NCBI GenBank assembly: GCA_034509925.1
Contig: CM067537.1
Span: 2,986,001-3,050,000 of the forward strand
Source: Hirudinaria manillensis
Taxonomy: Eukaryota > Annelida > Clitellata > Hirudinida > Hirudinidae
Length of the DNA stretch: 64,000 nt
Direction of reading: 5' to 3'
The position numbers and the translations under genes are program-made. Under the pieces are notes generated by a model. That model worked only from the letters and a program-made list of their open reading frames with translations. It was not told the DNA's origin and made no database searches. Positions 47,500 to 58,524 of the stretch are shown piece by piece; within the stretch, counting starts at the first letter, position 1, and the number at the start of each line of letters is the position of its first letter.

Positions 47500-48749
47500 C
47501 TAAAATTTATATGTTATATAAAGCAACAAGGCATTGGCTTCATCTTCCAAAGGATGTCCCAAAGCCATTTTACCATGCTCCCGTCAAATCCGGTGGTCTG
47601 GGAATTCTCCCACTTAAACAATGGGTTCCCCGGCTCAGAATAAATAGATTGACAGAGATCTTCCCTGAGACAGGTAGTCGTAAAGATGAATTCCTGTTGG
47701 ATGTTCTTAGGAACAACACCCTGATCATGAGAGAATTCCGGAAATTTGGAACGTCAGAGGCAAAACAATCAAAACCAGATTGGAAAGTGGCGGCATCAGA
47801 GAGCCTATACAAAACAGTGGACGGTTATGGATTAAGATCATTCACCAGAGGAATTGGAATGAGTGATTGGATTTCAGCAGCGGTCCCAAGAATTCCATCT
47901 GGCCAATATATCAAATGCATAAAGGTCCGAGCGGCTGCCCTTCACTGCAGACTCCGAGCGTCAAGATGGAATCCTCTGGCTTCAAGGAGATGCGGTGAGG
48001 GCTGCAATTCTTTCGAATCGCTGGGCCACATGATCCAGAGATGCCCGAGAACTGATGGCCCAAGGCATGAAAGACACAACGCTGTCGTTAGGGAATTAGA
48101 ACGGGAAATACGAAAAAGGGGCTATACTACGGTAATAGAGCCCCGTATTCCCACAGAAAAGGGACTCAAAATTCCTGATTTGTGTGCCTGGAGAGGCGAC
48201 CTCTACATAGTGACTGATGTTGCCGTGACATCCGATGATTATGATTTAGACAAGTGTCATAAGAGCAAGGTTTCAAAGTATGACATTAAAGATGTTCATG
48301 ATTGGATGTTGAGGAATGCCCCATCCGGCGTCCAAAGAATGCTTCCGAAGGTTGGCGCCTGCGTTTGCAACTGGAGAGGAGTCATGAGTGAAGAATCATA
48401 CAGATTCTGGAGAGAGTGTGGGGCTTCCAAGACGAGTTTAATGTACGTCGTGCTCTCGGTCCTCAGTCACAGTTACAAAATCTGGAGGGCTCACAGGTGC
48501 CCTCTTCCGAGGGCAAGCGCACTTTTTCGGACTGCGAATTCTCAGTGACATCGGCAGTTGACGGTACTCGGCGCGTTCGATCGTGACTTCACCTTCCGAC
48601 CGAATGTCCAGGGTGATCTCGGGCCCTAGTGCGGACACTAAACTTTGGAGAGGCCATCGAAATATTGTTGCTTGTGTTTTGTGTGTGAGGCCGAGAAAAT
48701 AAAGGAAAAAAAAAAAAAAAAAAAAAAAAATAATAATATTAATAATAAT

Positions 48750-48783
<34 letters not shown>

Positions 48784-48797
48784 ATAATAATAATAAC

Positions 48798-48854
<57 letters not shown>

Positions 48855-48860
48855 TTCTGC
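47500..48860 (+). mobile_element. 5'-truncated second RLE-type LINE ending in A-rich/TAA tract
   Basis: Sequence homologous to the 3' third of the element at 40.6-44.6 kb, followed by a GC-richer 3' UTR (48549-48705), an A-run (48706-48730) and TAA/TAATATTAA repeats to about 48854. TAA/AATAAT-rich sequence also lies upstream (47250-47375). The 5' junction is near 47500-47515. The encoded protein differs substantially from the first copy, so it is a separate family or old lineage. Confidence 0.8.
47511..48548 (+). CDS. C-terminal fragment of LINE polyprotein: thumb, zinc knuckle and RLE endonuclease
   Basis: 345 codons open without interruption. It aligns with the end of the first LINE: RHWLHLPKDVPKPFYHAPVKSG against RKWLRLPRDTPNAFFHAPIRTG, then CGEGCNSFESLGHMIQRC with PRTDGPRHERH, and the endonuclease KIPDLCAWRGDLYIVTDVAV. 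The polymerase catalytic motifs are absent because of 5' truncation, so it cannot act alone. The ATG is probably fortuitous; the fragment simply starts at the truncation point. The endonuclease frame is intact, which suggests a fairly recent insertion. Confidence 0.85.
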   Translation: MLYKATRHWLHLPKDVPKPFYHAPVKSGGLGILPLKQWVPRLRINRLTEIFPETGSRKDEFLLDVLRNNTLIMREFRKFGTSEAKQSKPDWKVAASESLYKTVDGYGLRSFTRGIGMSDWISAAVPRIPSGQYIKCIKVRAAALHCRLRASRWNPLASRRCGEGCNSFESLGHMIQRCPRTDGPRHERHNAVVRELEREIRKRGYTTVIEPRIPTEKGLKIPDLCAWRGDLYIVTDVAVTSDDYDLDKCHKSKVSKYDIKDVHDWMLRNAPSGVQRMLPKVGACVCNWRGVMSEESYRFWRECGASKTSLMYVVLSVLSHSYKIWRAHRCPLPRASALFRTANSQ

Positions 48861-49181
48861 ATCGCTTTTTGATTGAAATATAATTTTAAAATTTCTAATT
48901 AAAATCTTTCCTTTTGCCTCCTTCCTTTCAAAGAAGTTCTGTTCTAAAAACTTAGTCAGCGCAATAAAATTTGAGTTCACCAAAAGGTAATCCTAGTTAC
49001 GATGTTTTACTATCGCATCATGTTAGATAACAAAAGTGAAGAATAAAACATAATTGATAATTATTTTTATTTATTTAAATTGATAATCTTAATTATTATT
49101 TTTAAAGTTTTTTAAGAGAAAACATGACTTTAAACTATTTATATTTAATTATCTAATTAAAAATAATATTAACAATAATAT

Positions 49182-49478
49182 TGTAATAACCCGGGGTCCT
49201 CAAACTAATTATAGAAGGGCAGGTTTATTGAAAGTTGTCAGATGGCTTGGAAGATGTAAAATGCTTAATTGATTAAGTCTTGAAATCTGCTGTTTCTATT
49301 ACTCTCGCTCTACTTTCCGATATAAATCCATTTGTCAAAGGTACATAACCAAAGAGTCTGAATAGCACCAATTTAATTCTCAAATTATATTGCCACTAAA
49401 TTTAATTAATTATTAAAATAATTAATCGGCAATATAATTTTAAATATTATTCAATTTATTGGATCTAGGGATCCAACA
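49182..49478 (-). repeat. 3' LTR of the short SAP element
   Basis: 297 bp, identical by eye to 50577-50873. Termini TGTTGGATCC...GTTATTACA on the minus strand, with short inverted ends TGT/ACA. The internal ORF reads 39 bases into it before its stop. Confidence 0.95.
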
Positions 49479-50495
49479 CTGCCCCCTCCTTAAATCTGTT
49501 CGTCCCGAACAGACATCTATTCCCATTTTCATTTTTACTCTCGGAATAGGATCCGATCTTCCAACAATCTCATGGCTGCAAATCCCAGATCCATTTGCTT
49601 TGTCATCTTCTGGGATTTCTGTCTCCTCCCTTTTACTTCTGCGTCCCGCAAGTTTCAGCCGCGGAACATCGCCATTTCTATGCACACTCTCCTGCTCCAC
49701 GATGTCGCCAGATCCCAGACTCTCCTCAGGATCACCTGCTCCACTTTCCATGCTAGGCACTCTCCTGAAATCCCGAGCACTCCCTTCTGTTATTTCCAAT
49801 GGAGCCGAAACATCCGCTGGTAAATCCATGGGCTGTTCTGTAGACTCTACTTGTTCCACCATCAAATCCGTGTGCTCCACCGGCAACTCCACGTGACTCA
49901 TCAGTAACTCCTCGAGCTGCACCAACAACTCCACATGATCCACCGGCAATCCCACAGGCTCCTCCGAAAGCCCCACTTGCTCCACTAAAACCTCCGTGAG
50001 CTCTCTGGGCCCTGCTGACGACTCGACCTGATCTGGTAACTCTATGGGCTCCAACGTCGAGTTCTCTAAGTCTGCCATCACGCACAGAGTTTCTGGAGAC
50101 ACGTACGCACTGTGGTTGGATGTGCCTTCTAATGACTCCATCCCAATGCTGCCAGAAACGGTACTTGGAACATCAGAACTCTTCTCAGTAGAGTTTCCAT
50201 CAGAAACCAAAGAGGCATTCTGACACGGAACCGTTCTGTTTTTCAAATCACCCCTAATACTCCTAATACATTCCCTCATCTCATCTACGGACTTTTTCAT
50301 AAAATCAAGAAATTCATCCATCTTTTTATGGGATGGATTCTCGAATTCGTATTCCTCTGGGTCATGGCCATTCTCTGTCAGCCATGCCCCAAGTCGCTCT
50401 CGTATCTCAGCTTTCGTGCCTTTCCAATCCAGGCCACGCTCTCTCAATTCTTGTCTCAATCGAGGCACGTACAATTCATCCAAGTACTTCGGCAT
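49440..50495 (-). CDS. SAP-domain gag-like protein of the short LTR element (351 aa)
   Basis: The first 35-40 residues (VPRLRQELRERGLDWKGTKA) form a SAP motif, a helix-turn-helix known to bind DNA. Residues 1-52, ending DPEEYEFENP, closely match the N-terminus of the large Gypsy polyprotein (VPDLRRELRNRGLDATGLKA, DPSEYEF). After a short helical stretch (about 57-90), the rest is an acidic, Glu/Val/Leu/Pro-rich region with decayed short repeats around ELPVEH and PVGLP. No capsid fold, zinc knuckle, protease or polymerase motif is present. The C-terminus (SGRTDLRRGQCW) is translated from the polypurine tract and LTR in a frame different from the large element, so it is a deletion-junction tail. 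ATG 50495 is 81 bases inside the 5' LTR. Nucleic-acid binding is inference. Confidence 0.85.
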   Translation of the reverse strand: MPKYLDELYVPRLRQELRERGLDWKGTKAEIRERLGAWLTENGHDPEEYEFENPSHKKMDEFLDFMKKSVDEMRECIRSIRGDLKNRTVPCQNASLVSDGNSTEKSSDVPSTVSGSIGMESLEGTSNHSAYVSPETLCVMADLENSTLEPIELPDQVESSAGPRELTEVLVEQVGLSEEPVGLPVDHVELLVQLEELLMSHVELPVEHTDLMVEQVESTEQPMDLPADVSAPLEITEGSARDFRRVPSMESGAGDPEESLGSGDIVEQESVHRNGDVPRLKLAGRRSKREETEIPEDDKANGSGICSHEIVGRSDPIPRVKMKMGIDVCSGRTDLRRGQCWIPRSNKLNNI

Positions 50496-50576
50496 CGTTC
50501 ACTTTTCAACTAAACAAGCTTCTACTTTAGTTACTTTTGGATACCCTTTAACTCTAAATCCAACTCCTGACACCAA

Positions 50577-50873
50577 TGTAATAACCCGGGGTCCTCAAAC
50601 TAATTATAGAAGGGCAGGTTTATTGAAAGTTGTCAGATGGCTTGGAAGATGTAAAATGCTTAATTGATTAAGTCTTGAAATCTGCTGTTTCTATTACTCT
50701 CGCTCTACTTTCCGATATAAATCCATTTGTCAAAGGTACATAACCAAAGAGTCTGAATAGCACCAATTTAATTCTCAAATTATATTGCCACTAAATTTAA
50801 TTAATTATTAAAATAATTAATCGGCAATATAATTTTAAATATTATTCAATTTATTGGATCTAGGGATCCAACA
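50577..50873 (-). repeat. 5' LTR of the short SAP element
   Basis: 297 bp copy matching 49182-49478. Ends four bases before the ATAT target duplication and 36 bases before the HECT exon at 50910, so it sits inside the acceptor region of that intron. Confidence 0.95.
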
Positions 50874-50909
50874 ATATGTTAATTTGAAATTATTTTCATT
50901 TGGACACAG

Positions 50910-53900
50910 ATTTTGAAAATGATTAGAAATGGCTACCTAACAAAAGGTCAGTTGAATCATTATGTTAAACAAGTCATTCTTCTGCGTGACATCAGGCGCA
51001 AGTTAAGCAGTGGTGACGTCGTAAGTCATTCATTATTCATGATTATTAATTATTAATTAATTAATTAGGTAATTATTCGTTAATAATAATTTAATTTATT
51101 GCTGATTCATTGTAATTCAATTTATTGCTTCAAAATAATTTGTTTAAATAGCTGCTGTCCAGTAATTTAGAAAATATTTAATACTTAAAATATTAATATA
51201 ATATTATCTACTCATTAATTTAATCGACGGGCTATGAACATAAATAATGAACGAAATAACGATTATAATTATATTAAAAGTAAAATTATGAAATTCAAAT
51301 CGTTTTAAAGGAATCAATCAAACATGGCCTCCTATGCCTGCTGTCCAACAGGGGGGTTTGGTCAGCGGGCTCTAGTCTCCAGGGTAGTGGATTGCTGGAC
51401 ACCTTGTTGAATCTTTTCTTGGCGAGAAATGATGACAACGGGCAGACCAGGCACAGCGAAGTCGAGTTGAGCAATAATAGGCTTTATTATGCCGATCTGT
51501 TTAAAAGCAGTTGCTATATCAGAGTAAAAAAGTTTTTGATCATAAATTATATTAACATTATTGTAAAATATCATAATATAATAATTATTTAATAACAAGA
51601 GAATAACGTAATGTCGTAATGTAATGTAAATTAATTACATATTCAAACAGGACGAGGATGGATCTCAGAGGTTTCTCGAGATGGTTGAAGGTTTAAAAAC
51701 ACGCTTGACTGAGTGGCTCCAGGTAGTTGCAAACAAGTTCTTGAAAAATAGCTAACTAATTAAATAAAATAATCTCCAGAACTCCAGAATAAAAGCAATT
51801 TAATTAAAATAAAATAAAAATAAATAAGTAAAATAAAATCGTAATTGTTGATTTAAAAACAAAAATCATTTTTATATTTCAATTTTTCTTAGACAGCCGA
51901 CGCCTGCAAAGAAATCGACATGGTGGCCAGTGAACACCAGTTCAAAGTTCAACGGGTTCACTTCTACCAGTTCGCCCTGACCCTTGTGAACCCTGAAGAG
52001 GTCAGTGCGGTGCCAAATGTCAAGGAAGAATTTTGGTACGAAAATTTTAAGTTCATGGACGATATTATGAAGGTGGCCCAGTTGCTCTCAATACTGAACA
52101 ACATCAACGAATCCTGGCAAATCTTCGAACTGGTGAGTCATTCCGGCGAATATTTAATAATTAAGTCTATAACTAATAGTAATAATAATATTTTAAATTT
52201 GTTTATTTACTGGTGATACTTTTTTTAAATTATTACTTGATTTATTATAAAAATCAGTTATTTTTGCGCAGAATAAGATAAGAATTTCTTCAAAATATGA
52301 TTTTATATTTTCAGGACAAAAAGCCAATCGATAGCAGTCATTTCCTGGTTCCCTATTTTAAGGTCAAGGGTGGCCTGAACTCGTGGGCCCCAGAAGGGTC
52401 ACATCCCCTGCCCTGGTGGTACAATAAACTAATCAAACCCTGGTATGTAATTGGTTGAACTAGTAATTATCAGTTGGTAATATTACACTAAACATTAAAC
52501 ACTCCATAACTACTTTAATAATAGTTATTATTTAATAATAATAATAAGTTATTATTATTATTACATAAGGCACGGGCGAACCCCTCGCCTGAACAAAAAC
52601 ATAAAACTTTCAACAAAAACTAACAAACTATGTACATCGCTCTCTAACAAATTAAATATTTACAATCTCCGAAGTGGTCATCTAGTAAAATTTTAAATAT
52701 TTCAATATTCTTTGCTTCGATAACTTCCTGAGGAAGCTTGTTCCAACTCTCCACGACTCTGTTGCTAAAGAAAAATTTTCTCAAGTCTTTATGTGCTACT
52801 CCTGTTGCCAGTTTCCAGTCGTGACCTCTTGTCCTCTCATCTGGACACGGCATGAGTCTAGGGCCCCATACATTCTGTGCAGATCCTTTGATGATATTAA
52901 ATAGTAAGATCAAATCGCCCTTTTTCTTCTAAATACCAGCGATGGCAGTCCCAGTTTTTTCAATCTCTCTTCATAAACTAAATTCCTGCAAGTTTTGCAC
53001 ATTAGGGTGAACCGGTGTTGCACCCTTTCTAAAGTATCTATTTGGCCTTTTCTGTGTGGACTCCAAACCTGTATCGCATACTCCAAGTGAGGCCTCACCA
53101 AGGCTTTATAAACAAGGACCAAAACATTTTCCGACAGATGTTTGAAATTTCTGTAAATGATTCCTAGCATCTGGTTAGCCCTGTTGACCTTCTGCAGGAC
53201 GTGCTCCTTGAAGTTAAGGTTTGCATCCAATGTAATGCCCAGATCTGAAATCTTGTCCACGTTAGGAATTGGATAAGCGGTTCCATCTGTGTCCATTATG
53301 GTATATTCGTGGTCTTCTTTTTTTGTGCCAAATTTCATACAACTGCATTTATCATAGTTAACCTTCAGTCCCCATTCATTGTACCATCTCATGACCCTGC
53401 CAAGATCATGTTGCAACAACTGGCCATCATCTGGGGTCAACGTTCTGTACAATTTGGCGTCGTCAGCATACAAAAGCATGTTGTTACAGACCTCGTATAT
53501 ATCATTTATATAAATGATGAAGAGGACCGGACCGAGGACACTGCCCTGTGGCACTCCGCTGGTAATTGGATATTTTTCTGAGAGAACTCCATTCACCACT
53601 ACTCTAAACGATCTCTGCGTCAAGTAATTTTCTATCCACTCGATCAGCCCCGTGTGGACTCTTTATCTATCTCTTTAGCTTGAACAAAAGTTTTCCATGT
53701 GGAATTTTATCAAATGCTTTTTCCAAATCTGTGTAGACCACATCTATTTCCGAGCCTCGGTCAATTGCATTGGTAACAATATCCAAAAATCTCAAAAGCT
53801 GCAGTGTAGATGATCGACCAGGTAGAAAGCCAAACTGGGCAGGACAGAACAGATTGTATTTTAAAAAGTATTCCATTATGTGATCCTTTATAATAGATTC

Positions 53901-54193
53901 TAGGATCTTACAACATACGGATGTTAGGGCAACTGGTCTGTAATTTCTGGCATCATTTTTGTAACCCTTCTTATGTATCGGGACCACAGTACCCATTCTC
54001 CAATCCTCAAACACTGTTGCTGTCTGCAAGGATGCCTCAAATATCCTGGACAAGTATTCTGAGATGACATGTCTTGTCTCCCACAAAATTCTGGGATGAA
54101 TTCCATCAGGACCAGATGATTTGTGTCTGCTGAGATTGTTTAATTTCCTAATTATTGTAAAAGCCTTGTTATTTCCTATTGTTATTGTTAATA

Positions 54194-54253
<60 letters not shown>

Positions 54254-54475
54254 GTTTATTATTATTATCTTTCTTATTACAACATTAAATTGTGGATTTT
54301 TCAGCCCATTCATGATGAATTTTCAAGAAAGAAAGGAATTATTTTACAAAGCAACATTTGGAGTCGACATTAACAAACGGGACAACGAGACTTTAAACAG
54401 CTACTGTCACGTAAATATTTATGCTATTCTTTTAAATTAATTTATCGACAAATAAATAATATTCCTGTATAATAA

Positions 54476-54506
<31 letters not shown>

Positions 54507-57500
54507 AGTATTATTATTGTGTTTATATGTTCAATTCTTTGAAAATGATTGACCTAATTGACTTGCAACAGTTCAAGGTGTATAGAAAAAGCCCCATGAT
54601 GGCAGTCACTCACATCGACTTTTCAAAATGGCTGACTAAATGGAGGTTTCAATCCGCCAACGAGGTAGGTCAATTAATCGGTAATTATTTTAATTAATTA
54701 AATATATTATTAAATAAATTTATTCGATATTGTTATGAAAATGGCCGAATCGTTAATCGTGAAACCAGTCCTGAATATTTTGTAAAGCAACTCATATTGT
54801 AATTGTAATTAGATTTATAATTACATTTGTAATGGCATTACACGTTTACACAAGTAATTACATTTTGCCAAAATCTGTGCTTCAAACTTAACTTAATACT
54901 TGATTCGTTTCCAAACAGTTGGGAGGTGGAGAAGGACCCATGAAGGACTTTTTCACCCTCCTTGGAAAAGACATCCAATCCTACGACGAGTAACATTTGG
55001 CTCGGTGATCCAGTTAAAGATAAAGGTTGCTATTTTAAATATTTATTTAATATTTAGGTTACTATTTTAATATTTATTTCTTTATTTATAATATAAATAT
55101 GATATAATATAAATATTGGTCCAATTTGTGCAGCATAATAATTGTTAGCTTTTGGTCAAAGGATCAAAATTCATGCGTGGACCGTAGATATTTTAATTAA
55201 CATTTTAATGCACATAGGTTCACTTACATGGATATAATAACAAAACAAAAATAATAACAAAACGCATTTCAATTTACCGAATTTAATTTCATATATGATA
55301 AATATTTATAATAAAATATTATAATTTCTTAGTGGCGTTTGCAACACGATCTCATGAAGATCTCATGAGATAGTCAAATTTAGAGATATTATTATTATTA
55401 TTACCTAAATATTTTTTATTAGAAACGGGTGAGGCGTACGCCCATTCGAGCCACGGTTTGTACCTCTCCCCATAAGTAGTTCGAATGAGCTGAAAGTTAT
55501 CAGACTCTTCTTCATTGGTATGGTCATTGCTAAGGCAATCCTTGACCCTCAGCTGGTTAGATTTTTATTCTTTTTTATTTATATTCAAAATAATTCTATT
55601 ATTGATTTTTCCAGTGCAATAGTGAAAATAGAATTATTTGTTTTTCCAAATAATAGTATGAAAATTAGATTTAAAAATCAATAATCTATTTTTTATAATC
55701 AGCTGAACGTCCCCTTGAGTACGTTATTTTACAAGCAACTGATCCAAACGAATCGTGGCTTTGATCTGAGAGATCTCCATGTCATTCGTCCCCATCTTTC
55801 CAGCTTTTTCGTCCAACTTATGGACACGATTAAGACTACAGAGGCCTTAAAATCAGATTCATTGGTAAAAATTAATTTTAAACGTTTAAAATAATAACAT
55901 AATTAATTAATTAATTTATTTATTTATTTATTTATTTATTGTAACATTAACTAATTATTAATTAATTAATTTATTTATTTATTTATAATCATCACTATCT
56001 CACAGTGATTTCAATACTAGGAATTGAAACTGAGTCTAACTGCAAGTTAGAAAATGCAATCTTATGTTAATAATAGGTTACGTAATGCATGTAATCGCTG
56101 TATCATTTAGCAGTCCATATAAGCAGTAATTCACGGTGTAATTATTACATAATGTAAATGTATAATCGAATGATCATGTGAAATTAATAAAGATTAACAA
56201 TTAAATTTAATAAATAAAGTAAAATATATGATAAATAATAACAAAATAATTTTACATCAATCAATTGAAAGACGTTTGAGGATCGTCTAAAGTCTGTGAA
56301 GCAGGTGACCGTAGGTGGAAGCAGCTTTAAAGAAATCGCCATCGACTTCACTCTTCCAGGTTTTCCAGGTGTTGAAATGGTACCTGGAGGATCAAATACA
56401 ATGCTCGATCATACCAACGTTGACGACTACGTTTTTGTAAGTGGAATGCTTTGACTTATCCATCTTTGACGTTTTGGTCCAAATGCTTCTTTGCGATTAT
56501 CATGGCGTTGAAATAGTACGTCCTAATACGGTAGACGCAAATGTTTTAGTTAATTTATAACTTCAAGTATTATTGTTATTATTAATATTTATAAAATTAT
56601 TGTTAACCAAGAAAGATTTTAATTGCAGCAAGTGCTGAACCATTACGTGGCCAAAGAATCCCTGACAAAGATGGACCTCATAAAGAAGGGTTTCGAACTG
56701 ATTTTTCCTCTTTCATCTTTGGAATTATTTTCTCCTGAAGAGGTGAATTGTAATTTAATTTATTATATTTACATAAGTTATTACGTTTTATCGGTTGATT
56801 ATAATTAATGCGGTTAACTGACTGACTGACTGACTATATCTATGTTTGTTTCAAACTAAAAGTTGATTCTAGTTTATAACTTCCTTTTATTTACTAATGA
56901 TCAGAATTACAAATGTAAAAATTAAACGTAACTTGTGCCATGAATGTACCTTTAATTCTCAATTTCATTACAAACAGATGGAACTTTTGTTGTGCGGGGA
57001 AAATGAAACTCAGTGGAATGAAGTTGTCCTCAAAGATCTGCTATTGGACGGTTACACTTCCGGTTCTCAGCCAATCATGTTCTTGCTGGGGTTGATGACG
57101 TCATTCGATGACTTGGAGCAGAAAAACTTTTTAGAATTCGTCACCTCTAATCGGAAGCTGCCGCCAGGGGGTAATTTGTATGTTTAGAATAATTTATGAT
57201 AATGTGCTGCTGAGTAAATATTGTGCCAATGAGTATTAATTAAATGTAAATATATATAATAAAGTGTAAATATTACGCTAAACCGAAGAGTTAACAAATT
57301 GTACATCTTATGTAACTGAGAATGACATTATTTATTACAACCGTTTATCACTTTCACTTGGTGCATCCCAGAAATCTGTGACTATGTGTATCCTTTTATT
57401 TATTAACCTTTGGTAATTAATTGGTTAATATTATTATTATGCCACACCAAATGTTATTTAAATTAGTTAACCAGCAATCCATATAAATTCATGCTTTGCA

Positions 57501-57689
57501 GGATTTAAGTCGTTGAAGCCACCACTGACTATCTCTCGCCTGAACAGTGACAATCCTGACGAGTCTCTTCCCTCTTCTGCAACCTGTTTCAACCGATTGG
57601 ATCTGCCACCTTATTCCAACTTCCGGGTTGCAAAGATCAAAATAATGCAGGCGATAGCCGACGGGAGAAGTTCATTCCATTTCGTTTGA
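50910..57689 (+). CDS. HECT-type E3 ubiquitin ligase (UFD4/TRIP12-like), C-terminal part
   Basis: Exons 50910-51020, 51651-51722, 51893-52132, 52315-52442, 54305-54410, 54572-54664, 54919-54989, 55423-55555 (problem, see findings), 55703-55864, 56272-56436, 56629-56742, 56978-57170, 57502-57689. Phases agree at every join. The pre-HECT part includes KPCPFMMNFQERKELFY, like the TRIP12/HECTD1 segment. N-lobe: GGGEGPMKDFFTLLG, LFFIGMVIAKAILDPQL, VPLSTLFYKQL. C-lobe: IDFTLPGFPGVEM, FEL(I)FPLSSLELFSPEE, ELLLCGE, FLEFVTSNRKLPPGG, FKSLKPPLTISR, and the active site SSATCFNRLDLPPYSNF, where Cys accepts ubiquitin by thioester. It ends ..SFHFV, like TRIP12 (SFHLS). The 5' exons are not found and lie beyond, or were displaced by, the LTR element. 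Three of its introns or flanks carry mobile elements. Confidence 0.85.
51021..51650. other. HECT intron with a possible unclassified repeat
   Basis: AT-rich apart from a less AT-rich block at about 51325-51480 (CTGTCCAACAGGGGGGTTTGG, AGTGGATTGCTGGACACC). This block looks imported, but I cannot assign it to a family or show its ends. Confidence 0.35.
52566..54190 (-). mobile_element. 5'-truncated, decayed CR1/jockey-type LINE in a HECT intron
   Basis: Minus-strand reverse transcriptase in pieces: SSGPDGIHPRIL (about 54100), NYRPVALTSVCCKILE, QFGFLPGRSSTLQLL, YTDLEKAFDKIPH (motif A; 53667-54086), GVPQGSVLGPVLFIIYIND and LLYADDAKLY (motifs B and C; 52910-53623), and a C-terminal part WNKLPQEVIEA (52644-52913). 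At least two frameshifts (about 53640 and 52912) break it. The 3' end reads GTGCCTTATG followed by TAATAATAA; the 5' end abuts a TTA array at 54187-54253. It lies antisense between HECT exons ending at 52442 and starting at 54305. Confidence 0.85.
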
Positions 57690-57745
57690 GGAGACCTCAA
57701 TAAGTGTCGTTGTTGAAATTCTTGCGAAGTTTATGTAAAGGTCAA

Positions 57746-57969
57746 TCTATATATCTATATAAATAAAAATGCAATGTGTGTTTGTAACATGCAAATGTTC
57801 TCTGAAAGTACTTAACCAATTGCTTTGAAATTTTGACACAACATAGTGCTCGATTAGAGGAGTGTTTGTATATAGGTTTCATATGTATGCCACAATTATA
57901 TCGTGTAAAAATACGCTTTTTTCGAAAATCATATTGAGCCACAGCAACGCGTGGCTGGGCACCACTAGT
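57746..57969 (+). mobile_element. Short non-autonomous Helitron-like element
   Basis: Begins TCTATATATCTATATAAATA after an A and ends CTAGT before a T, fitting Helitron TC...CTRRT ends and A/T target. An AGCCAC-GTGGCT hairpin (57937-57942 with 57951-57956) lies 8 bases before the CTAGT end, as expected of the Helitron terminator. 224 bp, no coding capacity. It starts 57 bases after the HECT stop codon. Confidence 0.65.
57762..57767 (+). promoter_or_regulatory. Candidate HECT-gene poly(A) signal inside the Helitron
   Basis: AATAAA 73 bases after the stop of the HECT gene and within the first 25 bases of the Helitron-like element. A further AATAAA lies just past the element (about 57971). Confidence 0.4.
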
Positions 57970-58524
57970 TAATAAATAAAATTTTTGTTGTTAGTATCTG
58001 AGAATTTGATAATGAAATTGTCTTATGATTGACGTTTTCTGTTCATTTAAGCCGAAGTAATTATGATTAAATTTAACTTTTTACCCGAAAGAAGACAATT
58101 TAGACCCTCCACCTGCTGGCATGGTTTTTTTATATCTTTTGTCTTCTTAAAGTGAATTTCAAATAATAATATTTATTAGAATAAATAAAAATCCATTGTT
58201 ATTAAATAAGGTATTCTAAGTAAGAAATATTTCATGTAGTTTAAAAATCGAATCCATGTTTACCAAAGTTCGATGGATGGTCGGGATTTTACTGGGATTT
58301 CTACAATGACTTGACGAAAATGAAGCTGAGAATAAGCTACAACGTCGAGAAACATTTGATTCAATTCGGAGATGATGTCAGAACTATTAACGATTGCCCC
58401 CTCATATTCCTAAATATCCAAGCCCCTCCCTAACGAGCAAGTGTAGCTCCACCCCCCCTGCATATCATTATGAAATCGTTGGTGAGAACAACGAAGATTA
58501 ATTGAATTTTAAATGAAAAACGGT
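57970..58524. other. Intergenic stretch after the HECT gene
   Basis: No gene recognised. Mostly AT-rich unique sequence with a C-rich patch near 58395-58465 (CCCCCTCATATTCC, CACCCCCCCTGC). Confidence 0.5.

Larger units (their letters stand above)
49182..50873 (-). mobile_element. Non-autonomous LTR retrotransposon with SAP-domain gag-like ORF (TR-GAG-like)
   Basis: Two 297-bp LTRs (49182-49478 and 50577-50873) that I read as identical bracket 1098 bases. Read on the minus strand the LTR begins TGTTGGATCCC and ends CCCGGGTTATTACA. The insertion is flanked by a 4-bp duplication ATAT (49178-49181 and 50874-50877). Next to the 5' LTR is a primer site beginning TGGTGTCAGGAGTTGG, one mismatch from the tRNA-Leu 3' end as I recall it; next to the 3' LTR is AAGGAGGGGGCAG as polypurine tract. 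It has no protease, polymerase or integrase. It lies directly upstream of the first HECT exon seen, in antisense. Confidence 0.93.
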
